A stretch of DNA of 64,000 nucleotides from positions 1-64,000 of the forward strand of contig NZ_JACJSI010000038.1 of the NCBI RefSeq assembly GCF_014698065.1. The letters run 5' to 3'. The stretch comes from Nostoc flagelliforme FACHB-838. GTDB taxonomy: Bacteria > Cyanobacteriota > Cyanobacteriia > Cyanobacteriales > Nostocaceae. A program made the position numbers and the translations under genes. The notes beneath the pieces are model-generated. The model had not been told where the DNA came from, did no database searches, and saw only the letters and a program-made list of their open reading frames with translations. Positions 52,195 through 60,785 of this stretch are shown here, piece after piece. Numbering within the stretch: position 1 is the first letter of the stretch; each line of letters opens with the position of its first letter.

Positions 52195-53850
52195 ATGCAT
52201 CAAATATTTGCACCCAATGATACCTCTGCAAAATTAAATAAATGTGCCCAATTGCGAGTATTACTAGAATCGCCTCAACTCGACTTCATCATGGAAGCTC
52301 ACAATGGGATTAGTGCCCGGATTGTGGAAGAGGCTGGATTTAAAGGAATTTGGGCGAGTGGATTAGCCCTTTCGGCTCAATATGGCGTTCGAGATAATAA
52401 TGAAGCCAGTTGGACTCAAGTTGTAGAAATGCTGGAGTTTATGTCTGATGTCACCAGCATCCCTATTTTGTTAGATGGGGATACTGGTTATGGCAACTTT
52501 AATAATATGCGTCGCCTGGTTAAAAAGTTAGAACAGCGAGGCATTGCTGGAGTCTGTATTGAAGATAAGCTTTTTCCTAAAACCAACAGCTTCATCAACG
52601 GGAGTCGCCAAGCTTTGGCTGATATTGATGAATTCTGCGGCAAAATTAAAGCGGGTAAAGATAGTCAGACAGATCCAGATTTTTGCATCGTCGCCCGACT
52701 CGAAGCTTTGATCGCCGGCTGGGATCTTTCGGAGGCACTGCGCCGAGCTGAAGCTTATCACGCTGCCGGAGCAACCGCAATCTTGATTCACAGTAAATCA
52801 TCGCGCCCCGATCAAGTGCTAGCCTTTGCTAAAGAATGGGCGGGTCGTTCTCCGTTAGTGTTTATACCGACTAAATATTACAGCACACCTACTGATGTTT
52901 TTCGCAAAGCCGAAGTTAATTTGGTCATTTGGGCAAACCATTTGATTCGAGCTGCTGTTGCTAGTATGCAAGCGATCGCCCGCGAAGTTCAAGCCAGTGA
53001 AACTTTAATCAACATTGAAGATGATATTGCTCCGGTAAAGGAAATTTTCCGGCTACAGGGCGCGGATGAACTCTTAGAAGCCGAAAAACGTTACTTTAGC
53101 AACGGACAACAACATACCCAAGCGATCGTTTTGGCTGCTAGCAGAGGACAAGAGTTAGCAGGATTGACGCAAGATAAACCGAAAGTGATGTTACCCCTTG
53201 GAGGTAAACCTCTACTCAGGTTATTGATGGACAAATTCAAAAAACTTGCCATCAACGATATTACCGTTGTCGCAGGTTACAAAGCAGAAACTATCAATGT
53301 TCCGGGGACTAAAGTCATCCGCAACCCCGATTATGAAACAACAGGAGAATTAGCATCCTTAGCCTGCGCTCAAGCCAGCTTCGGCGAAGAGATGCTGGTG
53401 CTTTACGGGGATTTACTATTTAGAAGCTACATCCTGCAAGACTTATTAGAATGTCCCGGAGAAATTGTGGCTGTAGTTGATTCTGTGGGGAACAGCAAGT
53501 CTGTTAGCGGTTCACCTGACTACGCCTATTGCTCAATTCCAGACGATCTTTCTCTGTTTGGACAGGATGTCAACCTGTTGAACATTTCTAAAACGACACA
53601 AACGCAATTAGGAAAGTCTAGCGGACGCTGGATTGGGATGTTGCGTCTGCGGAGTCAAGGTAGACAGTGGTTGAGTGAAGCACTCAATGAGTTGCAAAAA
53701 CGACCGGAATTTAACAGTTTGGGTTTACCAGAATTATGCAATTATTTAATCGAGCAAGGAAAACCGATCAAGGTGCTTTATATCCGCGGTAACTGGTTAG
53801 ATGTTAATTCTTTGGACGATCTTGACCTTGCTTTTCAATTAAAACAATAG
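52195..53850 (+). CDS. aepX: Phosphoenolpyruvate mutase fused to a nucleotidyltransferase
   Basis: 551 residues. Residues about 15-300 are PEP mutase, which makes the C-P bond of phosphonopyruvate from PEP. They include DGDTGYGN (94-101), the diagnostic EDKLFPKTN (123-131, distinguishing it from isocitrate-lyase relatives) and [11 protein letters not shown]. Residues about 310-551 are a nucleotidyltransferase fold ([50 protein letters not shown]). Its glycine-rich loop is atypical (AASRGQEL rather than AAGxGxRL), so activity needs care. Such fusions are known to couple phosphonate synthesis to CMP activation. Confidence 0.93.
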   Translation: MHQIFAPNDTSAKLNKCAQLRVLLESPQLDFIMEAHNGISARIVEEAGFKGIWASGLALSAQYGVRDNNEASWTQVVEMLEFMSDVTSIPILLDGDTGYGNFNNMRRLVKKLEQRGIAGVCIEDKLFPKTNSFINGSRQALADIDEFCGKIKAGKDSQTDPDFCIVARLEALIAGWDLSEALRRAEAYHAAGATAILIHSKSSRPDQVLAFAKEWAGRSPLVFIPTKYYSTPTDVFRKAEVNLVIWANHLIRAAVASMQAIAREVQASETLINIEDDIAPVKEIFRLQGADELLEAEKRYFSNGQQHTQAIVLAASRGQELAGLTQDKPKVMLPLGGKPLLRLLMDKFKKLAINDITVVAGYKAETINVPGTKVIRNPDYETTGELASLACAQASFGEEMLVLYGDLLFRSYILQDLLECPGEIVAVVDSVGNSKSVSGSPDYAYCSIPDDLSLFGQDVNLLNISKTTQTQLGKSSGRWIGMLRLRSQGRQWLSEALNELQKRPEFNSLGLPELCNYLIEQGKPIKVLYIRGNWLDVNSLDDLDLAFQLKQ

Positions 53851-54666
53851 AAAGTGGGGAGTGAGCAGGTGAAAATTTTGAACTCTGAAGTTCATGAAGC
53901 TCTGAGAGGATGTTTTAAAAGTCCTCTTGTTGGTAGCAAAAGGTTTTAGATCCCCCTAAATCCACGCCAGTTGCTCATGGGGAAACCCCCTTCTATACGA
54001 GACGCTCCGCGTTGGCGGAAGTCTCTCGCAGAGAAGGCGCTAGCCTCTCCCTTTGGGAGAAGACCGCACTGGCTCCCCGATAAATTGGGAGACTTTAATT
54101 CCGGTTCCCCCCTTTTTAAGGGGGGATCTAGAAGTGCCTAAAATCACAGCTAACTACTTTTCAAACAACCTCTGAGGTTCATCGGCGAAGCTCTGAGGTT
54201 CATCGGCGAAGCTCTGAGGTTCATCGGCGAAGCTTTGAGGTTCATCGGCGAAGCTCTGAGGTTCATCGGCGAAGCTCTGAGGTTCATCGGCGAAGCTTTG
54301 AGGTTCATCGGCGAAGCTTTGAGGTTCATCGACGAAGCTTTGAGGTTCATCGGCGAAGCTCTGAGGTTCATCGGCGAAGCTCTGAGGTTCACCGACGAAG
54401 CTTTGAGGTTCATTAACGAAGCTTTGAGGTTCATCTACAAAGCTCTGAGGTTCATCGGCGAAGCTCTGAGGTTCATCGACGAAGCTTTGAGGTTCATTAA
54501 CGAAGCTTTGAGGTTCATCTACAAAGCTCTGAGGTTAAAGTTTTGAGTTCTGAAGCTCAAGTTTCGCTTTCTAAAGTCGAAGTAATAATCTTTCCTCCCT
54601 ACTCCCAACTTCCCACTCCCCATCTCAATCGTCTAAATACCTGAAAATTGCTGTAAATTTTTAATT
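53851..54666. other. 816-bp gap inside the phosphonate genes
   Basis: Contains, in order: a GAAGTTCATGAAGCTCTG fragment (an outlying repeat unit), a GGGGAAACCCCC and GAGACGCTCCGCG palindromic repeat (about 53975-54075), the minisatellite 54174-54536 and a trailing TTTTGAGTTCTGAAGCTC unit. No gene; long open frames on both strands within the array are repeat artefacts. Confidence 0.65.
54174..54536. repeat. Minisatellite, about 17 copies of 21 bp
   Basis: GAGGTTCATCGGCGAAGCTC(T) repeated head to tail about 17 times over 363 bp, with variants ATCGACGAAGCTTT, ATTAACGAAGCTTT and ATCTACAAAGCTCT. Because 21 is a multiple of 3 and the unit lacks stops in several frames, open frames appear on both strands: plus, repeated RFIGEAL; minus, repeated MNLRASP. 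The order of variants suggests block duplication: the last three variant units recur. Confidence 0.9.
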
Positions 54667-55827
54667 ATGATCCAGGCACAAGAATTTGTAGAAGCTGCGC
54701 GTAATCTTGGCTTTGGATGGTACACCGGCGTACCCTGTTCTTTTCTCACGCCTTTTATTAACTACGTCATCAATGACGTTCAACTTAAATATATCTCCGC
54801 AGCCAATGAGGGAGATGCTGTAGCGATCGCAGCTGGAGCCGCAATTGCTGGTAAACCTGCTGTGGTGATGATGCAAAACTCTGGTTTGGGAAATGCTGTT
54901 AACCCGTTAACCTCCCTAACTTATATCTTTCGGATTCCAATGCTGCTGATTTGTACCTTGCGAGGCGAACGCCATTTACAAGATGAACCGCAACATCAAT
55001 TAATGGGGCAAATCACAGATAAATTGCTGCAAACAATGACTATACCTTGGGAATTTTTTCCCACAGAAGCAGCAGAAATAGAACCCGTTCTGCAAAGAGC
55101 CACAGCCTATATGCAACAAGAGCGCCATCCTTATGCTCTAATTATGCGTAAAGGAACGATTGCCCCCCATGCGCTCACCCGTTCTTCTATTCCCGAACGA
55201 GAAAATAGTGCTAGCGCTCATATTCAGCAAAGCTTTTTTCGGGATAACAAAGAACAACGCATTTCTCGTAGCGAAGCATTAGCTGGGATTGTGGAACTTA
55301 CCGATCCAGAAAACACTGTAGTAATTGCTACCACCGGCTACATGGGGCGCGAACTCTTTGCTAGTAAAGACAGCGCCAATCATCTTTATATGGTCGGCTC
55401 AATGGGTTGCGCTTCCTCAATGGGGTTAGGATTATCTTTAGCACGTCCAGACCTCAAGGTAGTAGTGATTGATGGCGATGGAGCAGCATTAATGCGAATG
55501 GGTAATTTTGCGACTATCGGCACTTATGGCGGTGCTAACTTGACCCATATTCTCTTAGATAATGAAGTCCACGATTCCACAGGCGCGCAAGCCACCGTTT
55601 CGGCAGGTATTTCCTTTGCCAAAATTGCCGAAGCATGCGGTTATGGTGTCACATTAGACGGAGATGATCCCGCTCTTTTAGATGCCTTATTTACCGCAGA
55701 TGCTAACACCAGACCTAAATTTGCTCATTTAAAAATTCGTCCCGGAACTTTAGAAAATCTACCCAGACCCAACCTTACCCCGGAAGCCGTTTTACAACGC
55801 TTTATGAAACACATTGGTAATTCGTAA
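54667..55827 (+). CDS. aepY: Phosphonopyruvate decarboxylase
   Basis: 386 residues, thiamine-diphosphate enzyme converting phosphonopyruvate to phosphonoacetaldehyde, the step that drives the unfavourable mutase reaction. N-terminal pyrimidine-binding part: GVPCSFLTPFINYVI, ISAANEGDAVAIAAG (catalytic Glu), MMQNSGLGNAVNPLTSL. C-terminal diphosphate-binding part: VVIDGDGAALMRMG (GDG-x-x-N-type motif) and LLDNEVHDSTGAQ. Length and motifs match Ppd/AepY of other bacteria. ATG at 54667; 12 bp before the aminotransferase gene. Confidence 0.95.
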   Translation: MIQAQEFVEAARNLGFGWYTGVPCSFLTPFINYVINDVQLKYISAANEGDAVAIAAGAAIAGKPAVVMMQNSGLGNAVNPLTSLTYIFRIPMLLICTLRGERHLQDEPQHQLMGQITDKLLQTMTIPWEFFPTEAAEIEPVLQRATAYMQQERHPYALIMRKGTIAPHALTRSSIPERENSASAHIQQSFFRDNKEQRISRSEALAGIVELTDPENTVVIATTGYMGRELFASKDSANHLYMVGSMGCASSMGLGLSLARPDLKVVVIDGDGAALMRMGNFATIGTYGGANLTHILLDNEVHDSTGAQATVSAGISFAKIAEACGYGVTLDGDDPALLDALFTADANTRPKFAHLKIRPGTLENLPRPNLTPEAVLQRFMKHIGNS

Positions 55828-55839
55828 TTAATAAATTCA

Positions 55840-56922
55840 ATGATTTTACTAAATCCCGGCCCCGTCAATTTGAGCGATCGCGTCAGAAATGCCTTGTTGC
55901 GTCCTGATTTGTGTCACCGTGAAGTGGAATTTTCCCAACTTCAAACCAGAATCCGCGAACAGCTACTTCAAGTTTATGGTCTTGGAAGCGACTGGGCAGC
56001 AGTTCTTCTCACCGGTTCTGGAACCGCCGCGATGGAAGCTATGATCAGCAGTTTAGTACCCACAGGCGGTAAATTACTAGTAATTGAAAACGGTGTATAT
56101 GGCGAACGACTATCCAAAATCGCCAAAATCCACGGCATTAATTACATCACACTTTCCCATCCTTGGGATGCCGAAATCGATATCAACGCTTTAGTCAAAC
56201 TTCTGGATGAAAACGCCGACATCACCCACCTTGCTGTCGTCCATCACGAAACTACTACTGGTCGCTTAAATAATTTAGCGGAACTTGCGCCAATATGCCA
56301 AGAACGCCGCATCAAACTATTAGTAGATGCAGTCAGCAGCTTTGGTGCTGAGGAAATAAATTTTGCAGATTGGGGAATCATCGCTTGCGCTGCGACAGCG
56401 AATAAATGTCTGCATGGCGTTCCCGGAGTGTCCTTTGTCATCCTGCAACGGGATGCACTGCCGTCAGTAGATACAATCCCCCGTACCTTATATTTAGATT
56501 TAGCAACTTATTGCCAGCAGCAAGACCGAGGCGGCACACCTTTTACGCAATCAGTACAGACGTTTTATGCCTTAACAGAAGCTTTGCAAGAAATGGCAGA
56601 AGCCGGGGGTTGGCGTGCTAGACACAGCCATTACAACCAACTTGCCAGCTTAGTCAGAGACGGTTTAGCCTCAATGGGAATTAAACCTTTACTTCCTTTA
56701 GGAAGTTCATCTGTGGTTTTGAATGCCTACTATTTGCCAGATAATTTCAGCTATGAAGAATTTCACGACCAACTCAAAGCACAAGATTATGTCATTTATT
56801 CTGGACAAGGAAATTTAGCACAATCTATTTTTAGAGTATCAACAATGGGAGCTATTACTCAGGTTGATATGGAACGATTTCTTACTGTTGTTAAACAAAT
56901 TATTTCCAAAGACAGTAATTAA
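55840..56922 (+). CDS. 2-aminoethylphosphonate aminotransferase (PhnW type)
   Basis: 360 residues, class V PLP-dependent aminotransferase. MILLNPGPVNLSDRVRNALL and DLCHREVEF are typical of PhnW/AEPT, with LLTGSGTAAMEAM (cofactor phosphate), HHETTTGRLN, LVDAVSSFGA and the Schiff-base Lys in TANKCLHGVPG. In a pathway with mutase and decarboxylase it works in the synthetic direction, aminating phosphonoacetaldehyde to 2-aminoethylphosphonate. No phosphonatase (PhnX) or C-P lyase gene is near, which supports synthesis rather than breakdown. It follows aepY by 12 bp. Confidence 0.93.
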   Translation: MILLNPGPVNLSDRVRNALLRPDLCHREVEFSQLQTRIREQLLQVYGLGSDWAAVLLTGSGTAAMEAMISSLVPTGGKLLVIENGVYGERLSKIAKIHGINYITLSHPWDAEIDINALVKLLDENADITHLAVVHHETTTGRLNNLAELAPICQERRIKLLVDAVSSFGAEEINFADWGIIACAATANKCLHGVPGVSFVILQRDALPSVDTIPRTLYLDLATYCQQQDRGGTPFTQSVQTFYALTEALQEMAEAGGWRARHSHYNQLASLVRDGLASMGIKPLLPLGSSSVVLNAYYLPDNFSYEEFHDQLKAQDYVIYSGQGNLAQSIFRVSTMGAITQVDMERFLTVVKQIISKDSN

Positions 56923-56972
56923 ACCTGTCCATAATATTAATTTTGTGTCCAAAAAGCGGCTGCAATTAGTAT

Positions 56973-57000
56973 GTAGGGGCACAAGGACTTGCGCTCCTAC
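56973..57000. repeat. GTAGGGGCACAAG palindrome (degenerate)
   Basis: GTAGGGGCACAAGGACTTGC then GCTCCTAC: a mutated copy of the family at 39142, downstream of the phosphonate genes. Confidence 0.55.
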
Positions 57001-57062
57001 AAATCTAGAAATAATTTAGGATAATACCAATTAAAATAATGTTTGCGACACATCAATTATTT

Positions 57063-57091
57063 GTAAGGGCACAACAATGTTGTGCCCCTAC
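57063..57091. repeat. GTAAGGGCACAAC palindrome
   Basis: GTAAGGGCACAACAATG then TTGTGCCCCTAC, only 63 bp from the copy at 56973. The whole 56923-57201 gap is non-coding. Confidence 0.65.
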
Positions 57092-57201
57092 CCATCTGTC
57101 GCATTCTTTTTTCAAATTGGTATAATTTATTTTTTGTAACACAACCAAAATCTCTTGCGAGTCTGCTTCAACTGGCTTGTTATGCCGCTTCCTATTTGCC
57201 A

Positions 57202-57657
57202 TCATAAATGTTTGTAATAAGGACGATACGGGTAGCACTCAAAGCCAGCACGCTTGTAAAAAGTAAAAAGCCAGGGCTTTTCATCAGAGATATCACCACT
57301 TAGGGTTATTGCTCCACAGATTTTTGCTTCTCGCGCTAAAAGCTGTAAAACTGATGCTCCCAAACCTTTGCCACGTTTTTCAGGAACAATGTAGATTTCA
57401 TCAATTGTCGCTAAAATTCCACCAAACTCAAAACTGAAACTAAAAGTCAAAACCGCATAGCCGACACATGAGTTTGTAATAATCATCCAAAGCTTCACGA
57501 GTTGAGGGGAATCAAATGCAATATGTATTCGCTCTCGATAAACTTCTGTATTAAAATTGATGTTTTCTTCTTGATTGAAGCCTGACATGAACTCAAGTAG
57601 CAAGTCAATATCTTGGCTCGAAGCTTCTTTAAGTTCTAGGTTGCTGTACTGGGTCAT
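57202..57657 (-). CDS. GNAT-family N-acetyltransferase
   Basis: 151 residues, one GNAT domain: IDEIYIVPEKRGKGLGASVL gives motif A (R/Q-x-x-G-x-G, acetyl-CoA pyrophosphate binding), and FYKRAGFECYPYRPY the C-terminal motif. Substrate unknown. It follows the phosphonate genes in convergent orientation. Acetylation of aminoethylphosphonate is conceivable but has no support beyond position. AGAAG precedes the ATG. Confidence 0.88.
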   Translation of the reverse strand: MTQYSNLELKEASSQDIDLLLEFMSGFNQEENINFNTEVYRERIHIAFDSPQLVKLWMIITNSCVGYAVLTFSFSFEFGGILATIDEIYIVPEKRGKGLGASVLQLLAREAKICGAITLSGDISDEKPWLFTFYKRAGFECYPYRPYYKHL

Positions 57658-57951
57658 CTTCTAGATCGTCGCTACTAAAACATGATATTGAAACCGTTAT
57701 ATTATGAAATTACTAATATATTTCAGCGAATTAAACTGGCGAAACAACTACTGAATATAGAAGCCGGGCAATCTCTCAAAATGTATACATAAATGATACA
57801 GCAGTTTGCAAATAGGTGAGGTACAAAATGCAGGACTAAAAATCAGATACAAAGAGTTTCTACCTCTTACCTCCAGCAATAAATGCCTTCTGCTTCAAAG
57901 TGCATCGCTTTGTACTTCATATAAAAGAAAACTGCTGTATTACGAATTATT

Positions 57952-58407
57952 TTAACAGGGCATTAAAGCATTAAATCTCCCCAGTACTGCCATATCTTCT
58001 TCATCTAACTCCGTCGGAATGCCACTGCGAATCAATTCCGAAAAGTCTTCATTAGGAACCATCACAGTCAACGTGTACAAGCGAGTAGAACCAGTATTTT
58101 TAATCAAATGAGTTCCAGTAGGAGGCACTAATAAACTATCTCCAGCTTTGATCGTGGCACTCTTGCCGTCACACATAGCGATCGCTTCCCCTTTGAGGAC
58201 AAAAAACATTTCCACCGCCCACTGATGGCGATTTGGCGGTGTTTGTCCACCAACATCAAAAATCTCAATACAGCAAGTCAAGGAAGTATTAGCATTTGTT
58301 GAATCAAAGATAATTGCTAATCGATTAGAGTCGTTGGGACTGATGCGATATACTTGGTAATCTTTAGGAGATTTGATCACCGGAATTACACAACGAGTAG
58401 CGTACAT
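57952..58407 (-). CDS. Cupin-domain protein
   Basis: 151 residues, single cupin (about 55-125): the first motif contains NRHQWAVEMFFVLKGEAIAM, the second AGDSLLVPPTGTHLIKNTG. His and Glu in the first and His in the second are likely metal ligands. AGAGGGG lies 8 bases before the ATG. It is 116 bp downstream of the isochorismatase-type hydrolase on the same strand and belongs with it and the divergent amidohydrolase to a probable catabolic set. Enzyme or sensor role unknown. Confidence 0.85.
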   Translation of the reverse strand: MYATRCVIPVIKSPKDYQVYRISPNDSNRLAIIFDSTNANTSLTCCIEIFDVGGQTPPNRHQWAVEMFFVLKGEAIAMCDGKSATIKAGDSLLVPPTGTHLIKNTGSTRLYTLTVMVPNEDFSELIRSGIPTELDEEDMAVLGRFNALMPC

Positions 58408-58523
58408 TTATTTATCCCCTCTGAAGTTATCGATGGGTACGAAAATTCCTAAAATCTAAGTCTTGAATATTGAGTTTTTAGTTGTATCTCTAAATTACAA
58501 AAACCCTAACTACTCTTAACTCC

Positions 58524-59303
58524 TCACTCCTCACTCTTTTGCAACGCTGTTAAAATCTCTTGCGAACCACTGACAAAACCGAAGCATTGTTTGACGTTAT
58601 ACAATGTCGCCTGCCAACAATATTCAGGAGAAGTTGTGGCGGTGCAGTCTTTAACTAATACGCAGTCATATCCTAAAAAGCTGGCATCACATAACGTAGC
58701 AAGCACACATTGATCAGCATTAACACCAGCAAAAAATAATGTTGTCTTTCCTAGATTCCGCAAAATACTATCTAATGGCGTGTCCCAAAATCCGCTCATG
58801 CGGTATTTGTCCACATAAATATCTTCGGGAATCTGTTCTAGTTCGTCTACTATTGCTGCGGCCCAACTACCTGCCATGAGTACTCTAGCACCATTGCTTG
58901 GCAGTGGATCGCCCAATCCCACACCTTCCCCTGTGGGATTATAAACGTGGCGCGAACTAGCACTAATATTGAGCAAGTCGGGACGATTGCCCCAATTTAT
59001 CCAAATGACTGGAACGCCAACCTCACGCAGTTCGGGAAGTAAGTTGTTCAAAGGTTCAATGGGTTGACGCGCCGGAATTACGTCCACGCCGATATGCGCT
59101 AACCAGCCATCAGGGTGACAGAAGTCGTTTTGCATATCAATGACGAGGATAGCAGCTTTTGCCAAGTCTAGATGCAGGGTTTTAGTTTCTGTTGATAAAA
59201 TAACGGGTTGTGGAGTCTTTTGAGGACGAGTGATATCTGCGATCGCATCATTCACTGTCCACGCATTTGGTGGAACTCCCAATGTCCGTAGTGGTAAATT
59301 CAT
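58524..59303 (-). CDS. Cysteine hydrolase, isochorismatase superfamily
   Basis: 259 residues. Catalytic triad visible: Asp in AILVIDMQNDFCHPDG (about 53-68), Lys in YVDKYRMSGFWDTPLD and Cys in GVNADQCVLATLCDASF. These enzymes hydrolyse amides such as carbamoyl or ureido compounds (RutB, biuret hydrolase, nicotinamidase). A 45-residue N-terminal extension is present. Divergent from an amidohydrolase (81 bp apart) and followed by a cupin gene, suggesting stepwise hydrolysis of a nitrogen heterocycle or ureide (inference). Confidence 0.88.
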   Translation of the reverse strand: MNLPLRTLGVPPNAWTVNDAIADITRPQKTPQPVILSTETKTLHLDLAKAAILVIDMQNDFCHPDGWLAHIGVDVIPARQPIEPLNNLLPELREVGVPVIWINWGNRPDLLNISASSRHVYNPTGEGVGLGDPLPSNGARVLMAGSWAAAIVDELEQIPEDIYVDKYRMSGFWDTPLDSILRNLGKTTLFFAGVNADQCVLATLCDASFLGYDCVLVKDCTATTSPEYCWQATLYNVKQCFGFVSGSQEILTALQKSEE

Positions 59304-59384
59304 AAAATTCCAATACCCAACACCATTTTCTATTTTGTAACTTGAAATTTAGTTTAAAAGACGATTACTTAATCAAGGTTAAAT

Positions 59385-60785
59385 ATGGTGAATTTCACTA
59401 TCCAGAATGTTTTGATTGCCTTCAGTGATGATTATGCAACGGTAGATGTACAGATTATAGATGGTGCGATTGCAGCCATTGCCCCTAATCTACAAGTAAT
59501 TGGCACTGCCATTGATGGCAAAAATAAGCTACTGCTACCTGGCTTTTTCAACGCCCACACCCACTCATCCGAGATGTGGCAGCGAGGAATCATGTCAGTT
59601 TTCCCCTTAGAATTGTGGTTGGCGGAACTGTATGATTTTGCTCCCCTCGATCCCGAACAAGTTTATCTCAGCGCCTTGGGTACTGCGGTAGAAACTCTAC
59701 TTTCCGGCGGGACAAGTGTAGTAGATCACTTGGTGTTAATTCCCGGACTTGAGTTAGAAACGATCGCCATTGCCACTCGTGCTTACAGAGAAGTGGGAAT
59801 TCGTGCTTTTATCGCCCCCTTAATTCAGGATGAATCCCTCAGCGCGGGTATTCCATCTGGAGAATCAGCCCAAAAGCATGAACCTTATTTTCGCTCAACT
59901 GCGGCAACATTGGAAATCATCGAAGAGGCGGTGAGACAATTTCATCGCCCGGATGAGGGTATAAATATTTTAGTTGCACCAACAGGGATTCAATTATGTA
60001 CTGATGCTTTATTTCAGGGGTGTACTGAGTTAAGCGATCGCTATAATCTTTGTCGTCACTCCCATTTACTCGAAACCAAGGCACAAGAAAAACTCGCTCA
60101 AGAAAAGTACGGTTGTACTGCTGTGGAACATTTGAAAAGAATCGGATATTTGAGCGATCGTACAACACTAGCCCATTGTGTGTGGTTAAATGATGCTGAT
60201 ATCGCCATTCTCGCCGAAACCCAGTCTACAGTTGTTCATAATCCCTTAAGTAATCTGCGTTTAGGCAGTGGCATCGCCCCAATTTTAAAATATCGTCAAG
60301 CTGAAGTAAATGTAACTTTTGGTTGTGACGGTGCTTCTAGTAATGACTCTCAAGATTTGCTAGAAGCCATCAAAATGGGTTCTATCTTGCACAACGTTAC
60401 AAACTCAGATTACCAACACTGGATTACGCCCAGACAAGCAGTGGAGATGGCATCTTTGGGAGGTGCAAAAGGACTGAATATAGCAGATAAACTCGGATCT
60501 TTAACTGTAGGTAAACAAGCCGATTTGGTACTTTATGATCTCACCAATTTATCATTATTGCCCCGTACAGATCCTATTGGTTTGCTAGTTTTAGGGCGTC
60601 CTACAAATGTTGTTAATAGTGCTTGGGTAAATGGTAAGCAGATTGTTGCTGATGGCAAAGTAACGACAATTAACGTTGATGAATTGCGACAAGAATTATT
60701 TAATCGCAGTCAATGGGAGACAAAACGTAAGTCTGAAACCGTCGCGCAAATTGAGGCTCATTATCGCACGGTTATGGGGTTGTAA
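59385..60785 (+). CDS. Amidohydrolase (SsnA/Atz/Trz-type metal-dependent hydrolase)
   Basis: 466 residues, TIM-barrel amidohydrolase with metal ligands in GFFNAHTHSSEMW (H-x-H, about 56-58), CRHSHLLETKAQ, LAHCVWLND and GCDGASSNDSQDL (Asp). The Atz/Trz/SsnA subgroup deaminates or dechlorinates ring compounds such as guanine, cytosine or triazines. The substrate here is not evident. A C-terminal small beta domain (GKQADLVLYDL, WVNGKQIVADGKV) is complete. Divergent from the isochorismatase-type hydrolase. Confidence 0.9.
   Translation: MVNFTIQNVLIAFSDDYATVDVQIIDGAIAAIAPNLQVIGTAIDGKNKLLLPGFFNAHTHSSEMWQRGIMSVFPLELWLAELYDFAPLDPEQVYLSALGTAVETLLSGGTSVVDHLVLIPGLELETIAIATRAYREVGIRAFIAPLIQDESLSAGIPSGESAQKHEPYFRSTAATLEIIEEAVRQFHRPDEGINILVAPTGIQLCTDALFQGCTELSDRYNLCRHSHLLETKAQEKLAQEKYGCTAVEHLKRIGYLSDRTTLAHCVWLNDADIAILAETQSTVVHNPLSNLRLGSGIAPILKYRQAEVNVTFGCDGASSNDSQDLLEAIKMGSILHNVTNSDYQHWITPRQAVEMASLGGAKGLNIADKLGSLTVGKQADLVLYDLTNLSLLPRTDPIGLLVLGRPTNVVNSAWVNGKQIVADGKVTTINVDELRQELFNRSQWETKRKSETVAQIEAHYRTVMGL

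Noticed and set aside
54174..54536. CRISPR array
   Set aside because: Units are contiguous 21-bp copies with no unique spacers, and no cas genes are present. The same holds for the arrays at 10209 and 39219.
54150..54546. Heptad-repeat proteins on both strands (MNLRASP and RFIGEAL)
   Set aside because: Both come from the 21-bp minisatellite, whose unit has no stops. No ribosome-binding site and both strands open at once argue against coding, although a peptide cannot be fully excluded.
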